Source: Rhodopirellula islandica
GTDB taxonomy: Bacteria > Planctomycetota > Planctomycetia > Pirellulales > Pirellulaceae
Length of the DNA: 64,000 nucleotides
Assembly (NCBI RefSeq): GCF_001027925.1
Contig: NZ_LECT01000044.1
Location: 124,001-188,000 of the forward strand
Direction: 5' to 3'
The notes below the pieces were generated by a model. The model was given only the letters and a program-made list of their open reading frames with translations, had not been told where the DNA came from and ran no database searches. This document shows, piece after piece, positions 48,151-56,236 of this stretch (the first letter of the stretch is position 1; every line of letters starts with the position of its first letter). Made by a program: the position numbers and the translations under genes.

Positions 48151-48615
48151 GATCGGTGCTGATCCGGCTACTCGGAGGCCGGTCAGACGCGGATCGTTTG
48201 CGGTACGACTACCGTTTATCGGTAAAATACCGCGAATAGTACCGCAATCAACGCCGTTGGTTGCAATTTGTTTTGCACCTGATATGATGAAAAACGCCAC
48301 GAAAGTGGGGGTTTTCACGCGAAAAACGTGATTTGCGTAAGGGCGAAAATTCGATTTCACACGGCAGAGGTCACAGATTCGAACTTTGCATCGCCCACTT
48401 GGATGCCTTCCCAAGCCTGTTCAAAAGCAATTTTGGCCAGGCTTTTTGTATGCCCGGACGCCTCTGCCCCACTCGTTCCCAGGCTCCTGCCTGGGAATGC
48501 AATGTTTGGGAGGCTCCCGCCACGACGAACGCCCCAACTGAAACACCATTCCGATCACTCATCGCCAATCAGGTCAGCAGCAGTCTTTCGGCAGTTGAAC
48601 TGTTTGGGGAAACAA
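48151..48615. other. Gene-free stretch with a hairpin
   Basis: No coding frame here is convincing. It holds the inverted repeat TTCCCAGGC-TCCT-GCCTGGGAA at 48476-48497, a perfect 9-bp stem that looks like a dispersed planctomycete hairpin repeat, and nothing else I can name. Confidence 0.45.
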
Positions 48616-49002
48616 TCACCACAGGTCGTTGATCAGGATGAATACTAGTCGTGCGGCACAGTATGCCCCAATGGAAGCCAAGAGTCCCACCTTGAAACCG
48701 CCACGCCAGATTTTGATCGCTCCCCAAAAGCAGATCACGGAGAGAACGGTGAAGATCGGCCAGCGAACCAGGGCCCTGTAATTGTCGGGGTAAATCAGCG
48801 GTGCGTCCCAAGCGAACGCGGTGTACCAGAAATAGGCTGTCAACCATAACCCACTGGCGATTCCCGCTAACCCACCCAAGCCGAACACGACCACCGGAAT
48901 CGTTCTCCATCTCGCAAGACGCCGGAATCGCGATGGGGCAACACTGTCGGTGGTGAGTGGCGGGGTGTACGGCGAGTTCAGCTCAGGATCCATGAGTTTC
49001 AA
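48616..49002 (-). CDS. Small multi-pass membrane protein
   Basis: The protein has 128 residues (or 125 from the ATG at 48993). A polar, Pro-rich N-terminus is followed by three hydrophobic helices (IPVVVFGLGGLAGIASGLWL; WPIFTVLSVICFWGAI; VGLLASIGAYCAARLVFILI). No signal or catalytic motif is seen and I recognise no family. It stands alone beside the repeat region. Function unknown; coding status is supported by the consistent membrane pattern. Confidence 0.6.
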   Translation of the reverse strand: MKLMDPELNSPYTPPLTTDSVAPSRFRRLARWRTIPVVVFGLGGLAGIASGLWLTAYFWYTAFAWDAPLIYPDNYRALVRWPIFTVLSVICFWGAIKIWRGGFKVGLLASIGAYCAARLVFILINDLW

Positions 49003-49043
49003 CCGGACAACGATGATGATTGGAAGAGACGATCAAACAGGTT

Positions 49044-49078
49044 GCATATCGCCGGTGATAGATTCCCGTGACCGCCCA
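49044..49078 (-). pseudogene. Short fragment of the neighbouring lipoprotein gene
   Basis: Thirty-five bases match 50160-50194 within the lipoprotein gene, with four mismatches, in the same orientation (encoding TGIYHRRYA versus TEIYHRRYA). Similarity stops where the tandem hairpin array begins, so a paralogous copy was probably cut by the array. Confidence 0.4.
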
Positions 49079-49085
49079 GGAATCC

Positions 49086-49733
49086 ACTGGGACTGAGATA
49101 GCCACGAAGTGGCGACAGATTGTAGCCGTCGGCGTGAGCCGAGGGAAACCGTGAGCAACGTTTCCGGGAAGTCCCGAAGGGACGGCAGGTCGCACACGCC
49201 TCCTGTCACCCCTTCAGGCCTTTGGTGCTGCTCGCGATTTCAAATCCACGGGCTCGCGCCCGTGGCGACAACCTGCCGTCCCGTTGGGACTGTGGTAGCC
49301 ATGAAGTGGCGACAGATTGTCGCCGTCGGCGTGAGCCGGTGGAAACCGTGAGCAACGTTTCCGGGAAGTCCCGAAGGGACGGCAGGTCGCACACGACTCC
49401 TGTCACCCCTTCAGGGCTTTGGTGCTGCTCGCGATTTCGAATCCACGGGCTCGCGCCCGTGGCGACAATGTGCCGTCCCGTTGGGACTGAGATAGCCACG
49501 AAGTGGCGACAGGTTTTAGCCGTCGGCGTGAGCCGATGGAAACCGTGAGCAACGTTTCCGGGAAGTCCCGAAGGGACGGCAGGTCGCACTGTCACCCTTT
49601 CAGGTCTTTGGTGCTGCTCGCGATTTCAAATCCACGGGCTCGCGCCCGTGGCGACAATGTGCCGTCCCGTTGGGACTGAGATAGCCACGAAGTGGCGACA
49701 GGTTTTAGCCGTCGGCGTGAGCCGATGGAAACC
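49086..49733. repeat. Tandem array of roughly 197-bp hairpin-rich repeats
   Basis: Equivalent points (TAGCCACGAAG or a variant) occur at 49099, 49296, 49493 and 49682, giving periods of 197, 197 and 189 bp and about 3.2 units. Each unit contains several small hairpins: GCCACGAAGTGGC, TCCCGAAGGGA, CCACGGGC-TCGC-GCCCGTGG and GTCCCGTTGGGAC. Units differ by few bases. Open frames through it merely follow the repeat. A single partial copy lies at 16.6 kb. Confidence 0.8.
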
Positions 49734-49734
49734 T

Positions 49735-49893
49735 TCATTCCTTGTTCGCGTCGTCCTTTTTCGAGGGTGCGTCGTTGAGGCCCTCCGAGTCAGCCGCTTC
49801 CTGTTTTCGGAACGCTTCGAACTCGTCTCGCATCTTTTCGGTCTCTTTGCGGAGTTCGGTATGTGACTTTCGCAATTCAATGACCTCGGCTGG
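49735..49893 (-). pseudogene. Coiled-coil tail separated from the lipoprotein gene by a frameshift
   Basis: Just after the lipoprotein stop, a shifted frame reads like a natural continuation: LPAEVIELRKSHTELRKETE, then KMRDEFEAFRKQEAADSEG, ending DDANKE and TGA at 49735-49737. It has heptad-like charge spacing of a coiled coil and no start of its own. A one-base change near 49895 would fuse it to ETL at the end of the lipoprotein. It is read as a lost C-terminus, or a real coding end if that base is a sequencing error. Confidence 0.5.
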
Positions 49894-50395
49894 TAGGCAT
49901 CAGCGTCTCGGTAAATTCCACCAGTTCTGAAGCCGTGTTGAATGCTCGAATCGACTGGACATGCAACACTCGACCGTTCTCGATCCACGCGATTTCTCCA
50001 TTCCCATGAATCATCGCAGTGCCAGCATCGACCATCAACTGTTGCCAACCCGGAATCTCTCGCAACGGACCATAATCCTGCGACACGGAACTGCAGTCAA
50101 CGAAATGAAACATCAGCGAGTCGTTGGGATGCTGGGTGTGGTACGCAACCAAAAACTCTGCATATCGCCGGTGATAGATTTCTGTGATCGCCCAGTCGAC
50201 ATCAATGAACATCACCGACCGTCTCGATACCAAGGCGTTGTCAACTAACCGGCGAACATCCACCTCGCTGTTTGGGACACTGGCAAAGCCATGGACAATC
50301 CCATCAAAGTCCCATTCCAAGCGGTTTGACACTTGAGAATCGCAACCGGGCAGGCTCAAAACCGCTGCGGCAAAAAGCAGTGCATAACGATTCAT
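49877..50395 (-). CDS. Thioredoxin-fold-like lipoprotein, probably frameshifted at its C-terminus
   Basis: The protein has 172 residues from the ATG at 50395 (MNRYALLFAAAVLSLPGC), with a lipobox Cys18; the frame upstream to 50533 runs into a repeat element. The body (RRSVMFIDVDWAITEIYHRR, later GTAMIHGNGEIAWIENGRVL) has the strand-helix rhythm of thioredoxin-like proteins but no CxxC pair. It ends at GH-stop inside what looks like a longer gene: a coiled-coil tail follows in another frame. It may act in the periplasm; function unknown. Confidence 0.6.
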   Translation of the reverse strand: MNRYALLFAAAVLSLPGCDSQVSNRLEWDFDGIVHGFASVPNSEVDVRRLVDNALVSRRSVMFIDVDWAITEIYHRRYAEFLVAYHTQHPNDSLMFHFVDCSSVSQDYGPLREIPGWQQLMVDAGTAMIHGNGEIAWIENGRVLHVQSIRAFNTASELVEFTETLMPTSRGH

Positions 50396-50475
50396 AAGCG
50401 GGTCGGCACGAGTCACTCGGTATTGGATCTGTTTTGGCAAACGCCACTGTTCTGACGGACAACCGGGGCTAACGC

Positions 50476-50783
50476 TGGGCTGTTCAATCTTTGGGGTTGC
50501 AGCGTTTCTGGTGTGCGCAAGTTTCTGTCTCACATCGACAAGTCACCTCTCCCTCAGCTTTGCTGGGGGAGAGGTCGAACAGGCCGATGGAGGCCCTCTT
50601 CGGGTGAGGGGGCGATTCACAGCAAACCGCCTTTTTGGCCTCGTTTCACACATCGCGTGCCCCCTCACCCGGATCTCGCTGAACGCTCGCTCCGACCTCT
50701 CCCCCAACTTCGTCGGGGGAGAGGTAACAGGCAAGAAACTGTCCACGAAGACGCTGTGTCAACACCAAAGATTGAACAGCCCA
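50476..50783. mobile_element. 308-bp MITE-like element with 24-bp inverted ends
   Basis: The left end TGGGCTGTTCAATCTTTGG (24 bp in all, 50476-50499) is matched in inverse at the right end (50760-50783) with one mismatch, and imperfect pairing continues inward. Inside are two hairpins with CCTCTCCC and GGGAGAGG arms and an inverted GGGTGAGGGGG pair. The 9-bp sequence GGCTAACGC is duplicated directly outside at 50467-50475 and 50784-50792. There is no transposase. Removing the element and one 9-mer restores a GGGGCTAACGCC repeat like the one at 18.1 kb. Confidence 0.75.
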
Positions 50784-50830
50784 GGCTAACGCCAAACGGC
50801 TCACATACCCGAAGACACCTGCGTACCGGC
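50784..50830. repeat. Dispersed REP-like repeat (GGCTAACGCC core)
   Basis: GGCTAACGCC, then CGGCTCACATACCCGA, then CTGCGTACCGG agree nearly base for base with 60886-60930, and the core with the element at 18.1 kb. The copy here is split by the 308-bp element, its left half lying at 50461-50475. Confidence 0.6.
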
Positions 50831-50854
50831 CTGGCCTGATCAGTAGTGGCCTGC

Positions 50855-53305
50855 TCAGAACGGTGACCAGTCGCGTCCACGACTGATCGACCCAACCCAA
50901 ACCATTCCCATCACCAGCCAACCCAGAACCCAAACGATCACCGAACCCCTGTGCCACGGTGGTTGATAGATCCAACGAATCGTCCACTCACCGGGCGGAC
51001 ACCAAACGCCTTGTCCGATGCCATCGGCGGAAAACACCGAGACCGGGAACGGATTGAGCGACGAGTTCTGAGAATGCAGTTCGGCCCGCCATCCACCGTC
51101 TTGGTAAACACGCCGCGACACAAAGGTCTCACCGGTTCGAGGCGCTGACAAGGCTGCGGCGCGAACAACAATCGCATCGGCTTGGTCCCCGCGTTGGGAT
51201 GCCATCTCAACCCGTTTCGACCATGGAGATTGTCGATCCAGCATCACTTGGTCGCGACGATGCATTCGTATCATTTGTGTCGACCAAACATGCCTCTGGC
51301 CATTTGGTGATCGAGAACCGCCCACTCCCAACCAAGCCGCCGTCCGTTGCCAATCCATCGGCGTGGGATGTTGGCGAGTCGCGGTCCAAAACTGATCGAT
51401 CGCCCAAGGACGGATCGAAACGATGCTGTTGAAAACGGCTTCGTCCTGCACCAAGTGCCAGCGACCGTACCACCGTCGACGGTCGTGAACTTCCATTGCG
51501 AGTAAACGCTGCCGATCCGGCGTGGTCGTCCATTCCGCTGGGTATTCGCCACCGCCCGCCGTACGGATCCAGCGTGTTGTGTCCTCGGCCTCCGATGCGG
51601 TGTGGCTGAGTTCCTGCCAAGCGACGCGTTCCGCGTTGCGGTTGATCGTGGGAACCAAGTTCCAATGGGCAATCAACAAATCACAAGCGACCAAGGTCAC
51701 CCATCCCCATCTCATGACCTGGGTCCGTGATCGAAAGAGCACGGCGACCAAAACCAAATTCGCTATCGTTGCCACCGCCAACACATGAACAAGGGACCTC
51801 AACCAACTCAACCATGCTTCGTCGACTTGAAACGGTCCCCAAACATGATCTGCCGGCGCGGCTTCCATCGAATCCATCGCGTACCAAACGCACAGGCTGC
51901 TCAACAAACCTCCGATCATTCCCACGGCCGCGATCGATGCGGCGCGGCGCTGGAACATTCGTTGCATGCGAGATTCGAACTCGGTCCCCTGCTGGAAAAG
52001 GACCTGGCTTCCTTTCGCGGCCAGGATGGCCAAAGCAAGGGCTCCCAACGGCAACCATTTCGCCGGGTAACGAAACGCCTCGTATCCGGGCATCCAATCG
52101 ATCAACCATTGATACGGTGCATGCCAAGGCCCGTACCAACCCATCGCGGCCAAACTCGATGTGAGCAACACAAAGCCCCACACACCCCACCCGCGAAATT
52201 GCTTTCGGTCGCTTCGCCGCAAACCGATCACCACCAGAATCAACGTGGACAAACCGACATACAAACTGGGCGTCCACAAGGCGTCGATCGGACTGACTTC
52301 TCCGCCCAGGAACAACGGCCGATCCCAACGATGGTTCACTGGCCAGGGCGAACCAAACACCGATGGCATCGCCAACTCCAACCACCGCCATGGTGCGACT
52401 GAAAAGGCCAACGACTGCGAAGCCTCCTGCGGTGACCAGACCCGTCCACTGTGGCGTGCCCAACTCAGAGAAGCAGCCATCTGAGGAGCTGCCAACACGG
52501 CGGATCCGGCGGCGACACCCAGCAATCGGATCAGACCTCCCAGCCATTCGTGCCAAGCCTCTTGTTTCCAAGCAGCCCATGCCAACTGCAGCAACAACCA
52601 CAAACCAACGAGCATGCCCACGTGCAGTGCCGTTTGTGGGTCGCCCCCCAACACCATCATCGCCAGCGCCACCGTTGGCAATTTCCAAGCGCGACGACTC
52701 GGGTCCAACAACGGCACGAGCGCCAGCGGCAACCACGCCGCACCGACCAAAAACGGCGGATTGGTCGCGAGAAACAAGACGCTGCCTGACAACGGATAAA
52801 TCAGCGAGGCAACAACGGAAGACGCTGGTTCACAGCCCAGACGGCGGGCGGCCCAGAAAGCCGCCAGCGATGCCAAGACCAAGTGCAGCGTCACATACAC
52901 GGCCAACGCGAGCGACGCATCTTCGGGCAACTCATTGACCGCCCCCTGGGCAACACGAGACTCGTTTCCCGGCAGCGGAAGCGAATACACCAGGTGTCGA
53001 ATCGGATAGTAGACCGCCGTCGTTGTTTCTCCGGCCAACGGCATTCCCGTTTGGTCGAGCGGGTTCCACATCGCCGTCCAGAAGTACGACAGCGGGCGTT
53101 CGGCACATCGCTCACCCACGTATTGATACAGCGGCGTGTAGAAATGACTGACGTCACGAAATGCCAAGCGATCGCGGCCCGACCAAACGGAGGCCATCAA
53201 GATCAAGATGCACAGTGGTCCAATGAGGGCTAACCACTGAAAACCGGTCGACTCAGCCCTGTGGCATGACTCCGCTTCGCGATTGATTGCGGAGGGCTTC
53301 GGCAC
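50855..53305 (-). CDS. Large multi-pass membrane protein (YfhO-like)
   Basis: The protein has 816 residues with about a dozen hydrophobic segments (for example LIGPLCILILMASVW and LVLASLAAFWAARRLG), a first periplasmic loop with DVSHFYTPLY and WNPLDQTGMPLAGE, and a soluble C-terminal part ending near another membrane helix. This is the layout of YfhO/GT-C-like proteins, which handle lipid-linked sugars. The motif DxxxxYxP resembles the GT-C catalytic region. The exact substrate is unknown. It overlaps the preceding PEGA gene by 53 bp, so the two may be co-translated. Confidence 0.7.
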   Translation of the reverse strand: MPKPSAINREAESCHRAESTGFQWLALIGPLCILILMASVWSGRDRLAFRDVSHFYTPLYQYVGERCAERPLSYFWTAMWNPLDQTGMPLAGETTTAVYYPIRHLVYSLPLPGNESRVAQGAVNELPEDASLALAVYVTLHLVLASLAAFWAARRLGCEPASSVVASLIYPLSGSVLFLATNPPFLVGAAWLPLALVPLLDPSRRAWKLPTVALAMMVLGGDPQTALHVGMLVGLWLLLQLAWAAWKQEAWHEWLGGLIRLLGVAAGSAVLAAPQMAASLSWARHSGRVWSPQEASQSLAFSVAPWRWLELAMPSVFGSPWPVNHRWDRPLFLGGEVSPIDALWTPSLYVGLSTLILVVIGLRRSDRKQFRGWGVWGFVLLTSSLAAMGWYGPWHAPYQWLIDWMPGYEAFRYPAKWLPLGALALAILAAKGSQVLFQQGTEFESRMQRMFQRRAASIAAVGMIGGLLSSLCVWYAMDSMEAAPADHVWGPFQVDEAWLSWLRSLVHVLAVATIANLVLVAVLFRSRTQVMRWGWVTLVACDLLIAHWNLVPTINRNAERVAWQELSHTASEAEDTTRWIRTAGGGEYPAEWTTTPDRQRLLAMEVHDRRRWYGRWHLVQDEAVFNSIVSIRPWAIDQFWTATRQHPTPMDWQRTAAWLGVGGSRSPNGQRHVWSTQMIRMHRRDQVMLDRQSPWSKRVEMASQRGDQADAIVVRAAALSAPRTGETFVSRRVYQDGGWRAELHSQNSSLNPFPVSVFSADGIGQGVWCPPGEWTIRWIYQPPWHRGSVIVWVLGWLVMGMVWVGSISRGRDWSPF

Positions 53306-53735
53306 GGTTCAGAACATCCTCAGAGGGTTCGATCACTTGAGGCACCAATTCGATGTCGATGATCCGCTCATCACGAATTTCACCAGGCCAAAGGGTTTCG
53401 CTCACAAAGTCCAGACCTGGCAATTGATACCACGGCGGTTTGATCTTCCGCAGAACGGTTTCCGTTCGGAAACCCTCGCGTTCGATACGAACCTCCCGCG
53501 TGCCATAGTATTCAAAACTGGTGGCCGCTGGAGACGTTCCAATCAATTGGTTGTCAACTGAAACCGTTGCTCCCGGTGGGCTGGTCCGCACGGTCATTCG
53601 GCGACGCACACAACCCGTGCAGACAATGAACAACAGTGTGATCATTGTCAGCATTTTCGCATGCGAACAGAACGGCTGGATGCGGTTGGCCAAAGCGTGC
53701 AACTCAATGGTTTCCAAAGTCAACGAATTTGCCAC
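53253..53735 (-). CDS. PEGA-domain lipoprotein
   Basis: The protein has 160 residues in the longest frame; a start near 53654 (MLTMITLLFIVCTGC) would place the lipobox Cys close to the N-terminus, so the true start is uncertain. After the lipobox, the PEGA domain reads RTSPPGATVSVDNQLIGTSP, then GTREVRIEREGF, followed by a Pro-rich end. PEGA domains are surface or periplasmic beta modules of unclear role. The gene overlaps the large membrane-protein gene, suggesting an operon concerned with the cell envelope. Confidence 0.75.
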   Translation of the reverse strand: MANSLTLETIELHALANRIQPFCSHAKMLTMITLLFIVCTGCVRRRMTVRTSPPGATVSVDNQLIGTSPAATSFEYYGTREVRIEREGFRTETVLRKIKPPWYQLPGLDFVSETLWPGEIRDERIIDIELVPQVIEPSEDVLNRAEALRNQSRSGVMPQG

Positions 53736-53846
53736 ATGCTGTCATTCGCCAGCCAATTCTGCACAGCAAAATAAGATGACGAAGAAAAATGGGCGACAGA
53801 GCACGGGAGCTTTGGAACTATCAATTGCCGCGGCGGCTCGGCTAGA

Positions 53847-54668
53847 TCAGTTTTCTGGAATCCACAGCGTGGGAACGGCGGAGGACTCCGCCACCTGCTC
53901 GCTTCGCCGTCGAGCCTTGATTCGGACATAGGGCGGAACAAAGCGAGCTCGCTCAGCAAAGCTGCTTGGTTCAGCATCCCGTTTGGCATGCATTGGTTCG
54001 GACAGATCCTCAATCACGAATCCGGATCGACACATCCCGCCAATCAGTTCTTCCCAACGATGCAGGAATTCCACCGCACCAGGTTCCCTCAGCCGAGCGG
54101 CAACCGGATTGATCGGGGGCGGCGGAACAGGGGCGTTGGGGACGGCCTGGGTCGAGGATCCATTGCGGTAGTACGGATGTTCCACCGTGTATCGGGGGGA
54201 ACCATCGACCGCTGTTCGTGGCTGGGTCGATGTTTGCAGGCTGAACGGCGATTTATGCTGACTGATGTAAACGCCTCCGCCACGAATCACCCTGGCAACC
54301 TGTGCGTACACCGCCGTGATCGAAGGCACATAACACGTGCTGACCGGGTGAATCACGATGTCGAAATGCCCCGCCGGCAACATTGACAAATCGTCCATGG
54401 AACCCTCGATCAGTTCGACCTGGTGCCCCCGCTGGCGAGCGGCAACTCGGTCCTGTTCCAACATCGCTGGCGACAGATCCACGACCGTCACACGAGCGCC
54501 CGCAGCGGCGTAGAGACAACTCTGCCGGCCCCCGCCTGCCGCGAGGCACAAAACTTTTTGCCCAGAAATATTGCCGCCCAGCCACCCGGCAGCGTCAACG
54601 GTTTGCAGCGGAGCCGCTAATTCCTCGTCCGAAACGATTTGGCACAGGGGAGATCCAGCCGCCGTCAT
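53847..54668 (-). CDS. SAM-dependent methyltransferase (class I)
   Basis: The protein has 273 residues. Motif I reads KVLCLAAGGGRQSCLYA, followed by the acidic end of beta 2 (VTVVDLSPAML), then SMDDLSMLPAGHFDIVI as motif II/post-I and GGGVYISQH as the later strand. This is the class I Rossmann methyltransferase fold (Methyltransf_11/25-like). The C-terminal 120 residues are less conserved and would select the substrate, which cannot be predicted. The gene stands alone, divergent from the anti-sigma-like gene. Confidence 0.82.
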   Translation of the reverse strand: MTAAGSPLCQIVSDEELAAPLQTVDAAGWLGGNISGQKVLCLAAGGGRQSCLYAAAGARVTVVDLSPAMLEQDRVAARQRGHQVELIEGSMDDLSMLPAGHFDIVIHPVSTCYVPSITAVYAQVARVIRGGGVYISQHKSPFSLQTSTQPRTAVDGSPRYTVEHPYYRNGSSTQAVPNAPVPPPPINPVAARLREPGAVEFLHRWEELIGGMCRSGFVIEDLSEPMHAKRDAEPSSFAERARFVPPYVRIKARRRSEQVAESSAVPTLWIPEN

Positions 54669-54904
54669 CCGCTGATAAGCCTTTCGATTGGCCCCTAAAA
54701 TGGTCTCACGGTCGATGGCGGATACCCCAGACGGATTGATTTGCGGTTAATTTGGGAACTTTCTGAGTTCATCCGTCATCTGACACCTTGACAGCCCGAA
54801 TCACCGCACTGGCGGAAGGCTTGTCGACACTGTAACCCTACGCATGGACGCGTCGCGTTGGTTCGAAAACGTTTCAAACCTCGCTTTCGCTGCAAAAGAA
54901 CAGC

Positions 54905-56227
54905 ATGATGTCTTTCACACCTGAACAGATCGATCAACTGATCAGCGACCATTTGGATGGTCGTTTGAGCGAGGATCAATCGCAATGGCTCACCGAGCAG
55001 TTGCGCACGGACGCTGACTTGGTCCAGCAACTGGCCGATGCGGAATTCGATCGTCAAATGTTGCGATCGCTGCACCAAAATACAAGCACCACCTCGCGCT
55101 TGCCTGCCGATTTCGCATCTCGCGTTGTCGCCGCAGCCCAGCAGCGTGCAATCGACGATCATTTGTCGTCCGATCATCCCCTGCGAAAACTGCCGGTCTC
55201 AGCCCCGGTCGAAACGGTGGCTCGTCCATCGAGTCGCCACGGCCGCAGAACCTGGGTGGCAGCCATCGCTGGACTGGCCGCGGCAGGACTGTTTGTCGTG
55301 ACCTTGCAGAACCGCGGGAATGATCCGAGTCCGAACAACCCGCTGATCGACCCATCCACCGCGATCGCTCAAGCGGATCCGGCCAACTCGGACCCCGATC
55401 CGATGTCGGGATTGGATTCCCAGGGTGCACCCAACATCGAAACGATCGCATCAAGCGATCTACCAAGCGTCAATCGCGAAGGGTCCTCCCCCGCAGCGGT
55501 TCCCTCGATCGATCAAACCGCTGCTGGGATGGATGGTTCCAATCAACCCGGTGGACCATCTCAACCCGAACTGAGTTCCATCGCGTCAGCGACCGAGCAA
55601 CTCAACGCGGCCCCCATGGATCTGTCGGCAACCGTCGCAGTTGGAAACAGCAACGAGATTCAATCGCTGTCCGGCGCGGTGTTGATCTATGACGTCCAGC
55701 TGAAACCAGAAGCCCGTGATCCCGGAGCTCGCAACCCATTCGCACTGGACAATGACCCGGTTCGCCAAGCCATGACGACGGCCGGTTTGGCCGCGTCGAG
55801 CAAACAACTGGTCAACGAGCGTTTGATCGAAGCGACCCGTGAATCGGTCGCGTTGGAGGACGACACCCGGTATCAAATTCTGTTGCTGCGAGGTCCCGCG
55901 AAACAGTTGGACCGTCTGTTCCTTGAATTGCTTGCGGATGAAGACTCGATTGAGTCAGTTGGCATGTCGATGGCGATGGGCAATGCCGTCTCCGGGATCG
56001 CGTGGCAACAAGAAGAAGACGTGGTGCCTTCGAACGCGGTCGCTTATGACCTGAACACAGACGACAGACGTTCGTTGCAACGACTTGGCGTGGCCCTCAG
56101 CAATCGTGACTTCATGCCTGTCCAAGCTGAATCGTTCACCAAACGAATTGATTTTGCTTTGGGCTCCCCGGAAGCTGCCAGCACCGGCAACGACTTCATC
56201 ACCGAAGTCCTGGTCATCGTTCGCTGA
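54905..56227 (+). CDS. Anti-sigma-factor-like transmembrane protein
   Basis: The protein has 440 residues. The N-terminal 65 residues (FTPEQIDQLISDHLDGRLSE, with ADAEFDRQML) look like the helical anti-sigma domain found in planctomycete membrane regulators. One membrane segment (WVAAIAGLAAAGLFVVTL, about 118-135) leads to a Ser/Pro/Asp-rich periplasmic linker and a C-terminal beta/alpha domain (about 250-440). No zinc-type HxxxCxxC is seen and no sigma-factor gene is adjacent, which is unusual. The start is MMSFTPEQ at 54905 or the next Met. It is probably a membrane signalling protein; the target is unknown. Confidence 0.6.
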   Translation: MMSFTPEQIDQLISDHLDGRLSEDQSQWLTEQLRTDADLVQQLADAEFDRQMLRSLHQNTSTTSRLPADFASRVVAAAQQRAIDDHLSSDHPLRKLPVSAPVETVARPSSRHGRRTWVAAIAGLAAAGLFVVTLQNRGNDPSPNNPLIDPSTAIAQADPANSDPDPMSGLDSQGAPNIETIASSDLPSVNREGSSPAAVPSIDQTAAGMDGSNQPGGPSQPELSSIASATEQLNAAPMDLSATVAVGNSNEIQSLSGAVLIYDVQLKPEARDPGARNPFALDNDPVRQAMTTAGLAASSKQLVNERLIEATRESVALEDDTRYQILLLRGPAKQLDRLFLELLADEDSIESVGMSMAMGNAVSGIAWQQEEDVVPSNAVAYDLNTDDRRSLQRLGVALSNRDFMPVQAESFTKRIDFALGSPEAASTGNDFITEVLVIVR

Positions 56228-56236
56228 TCAGCGACC

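Noticed and set aside
49206-49595. Long open frames through the tandem array on both strands
   Set aside because: They repeat the same peptide with each DNA unit and lack starts and ribosome-binding sites.
49086-49733. CRISPR-like appearance of the repeat array
   Set aside because: Units are about 197 bp and adjoin without spacers; no cas genes are present.
50513-50839. 108-codon frame inside the 308-bp element
   Set aside because: It follows hairpin DNA, starts at a GTG without a ribosome-binding site, and has no protein-like composition.
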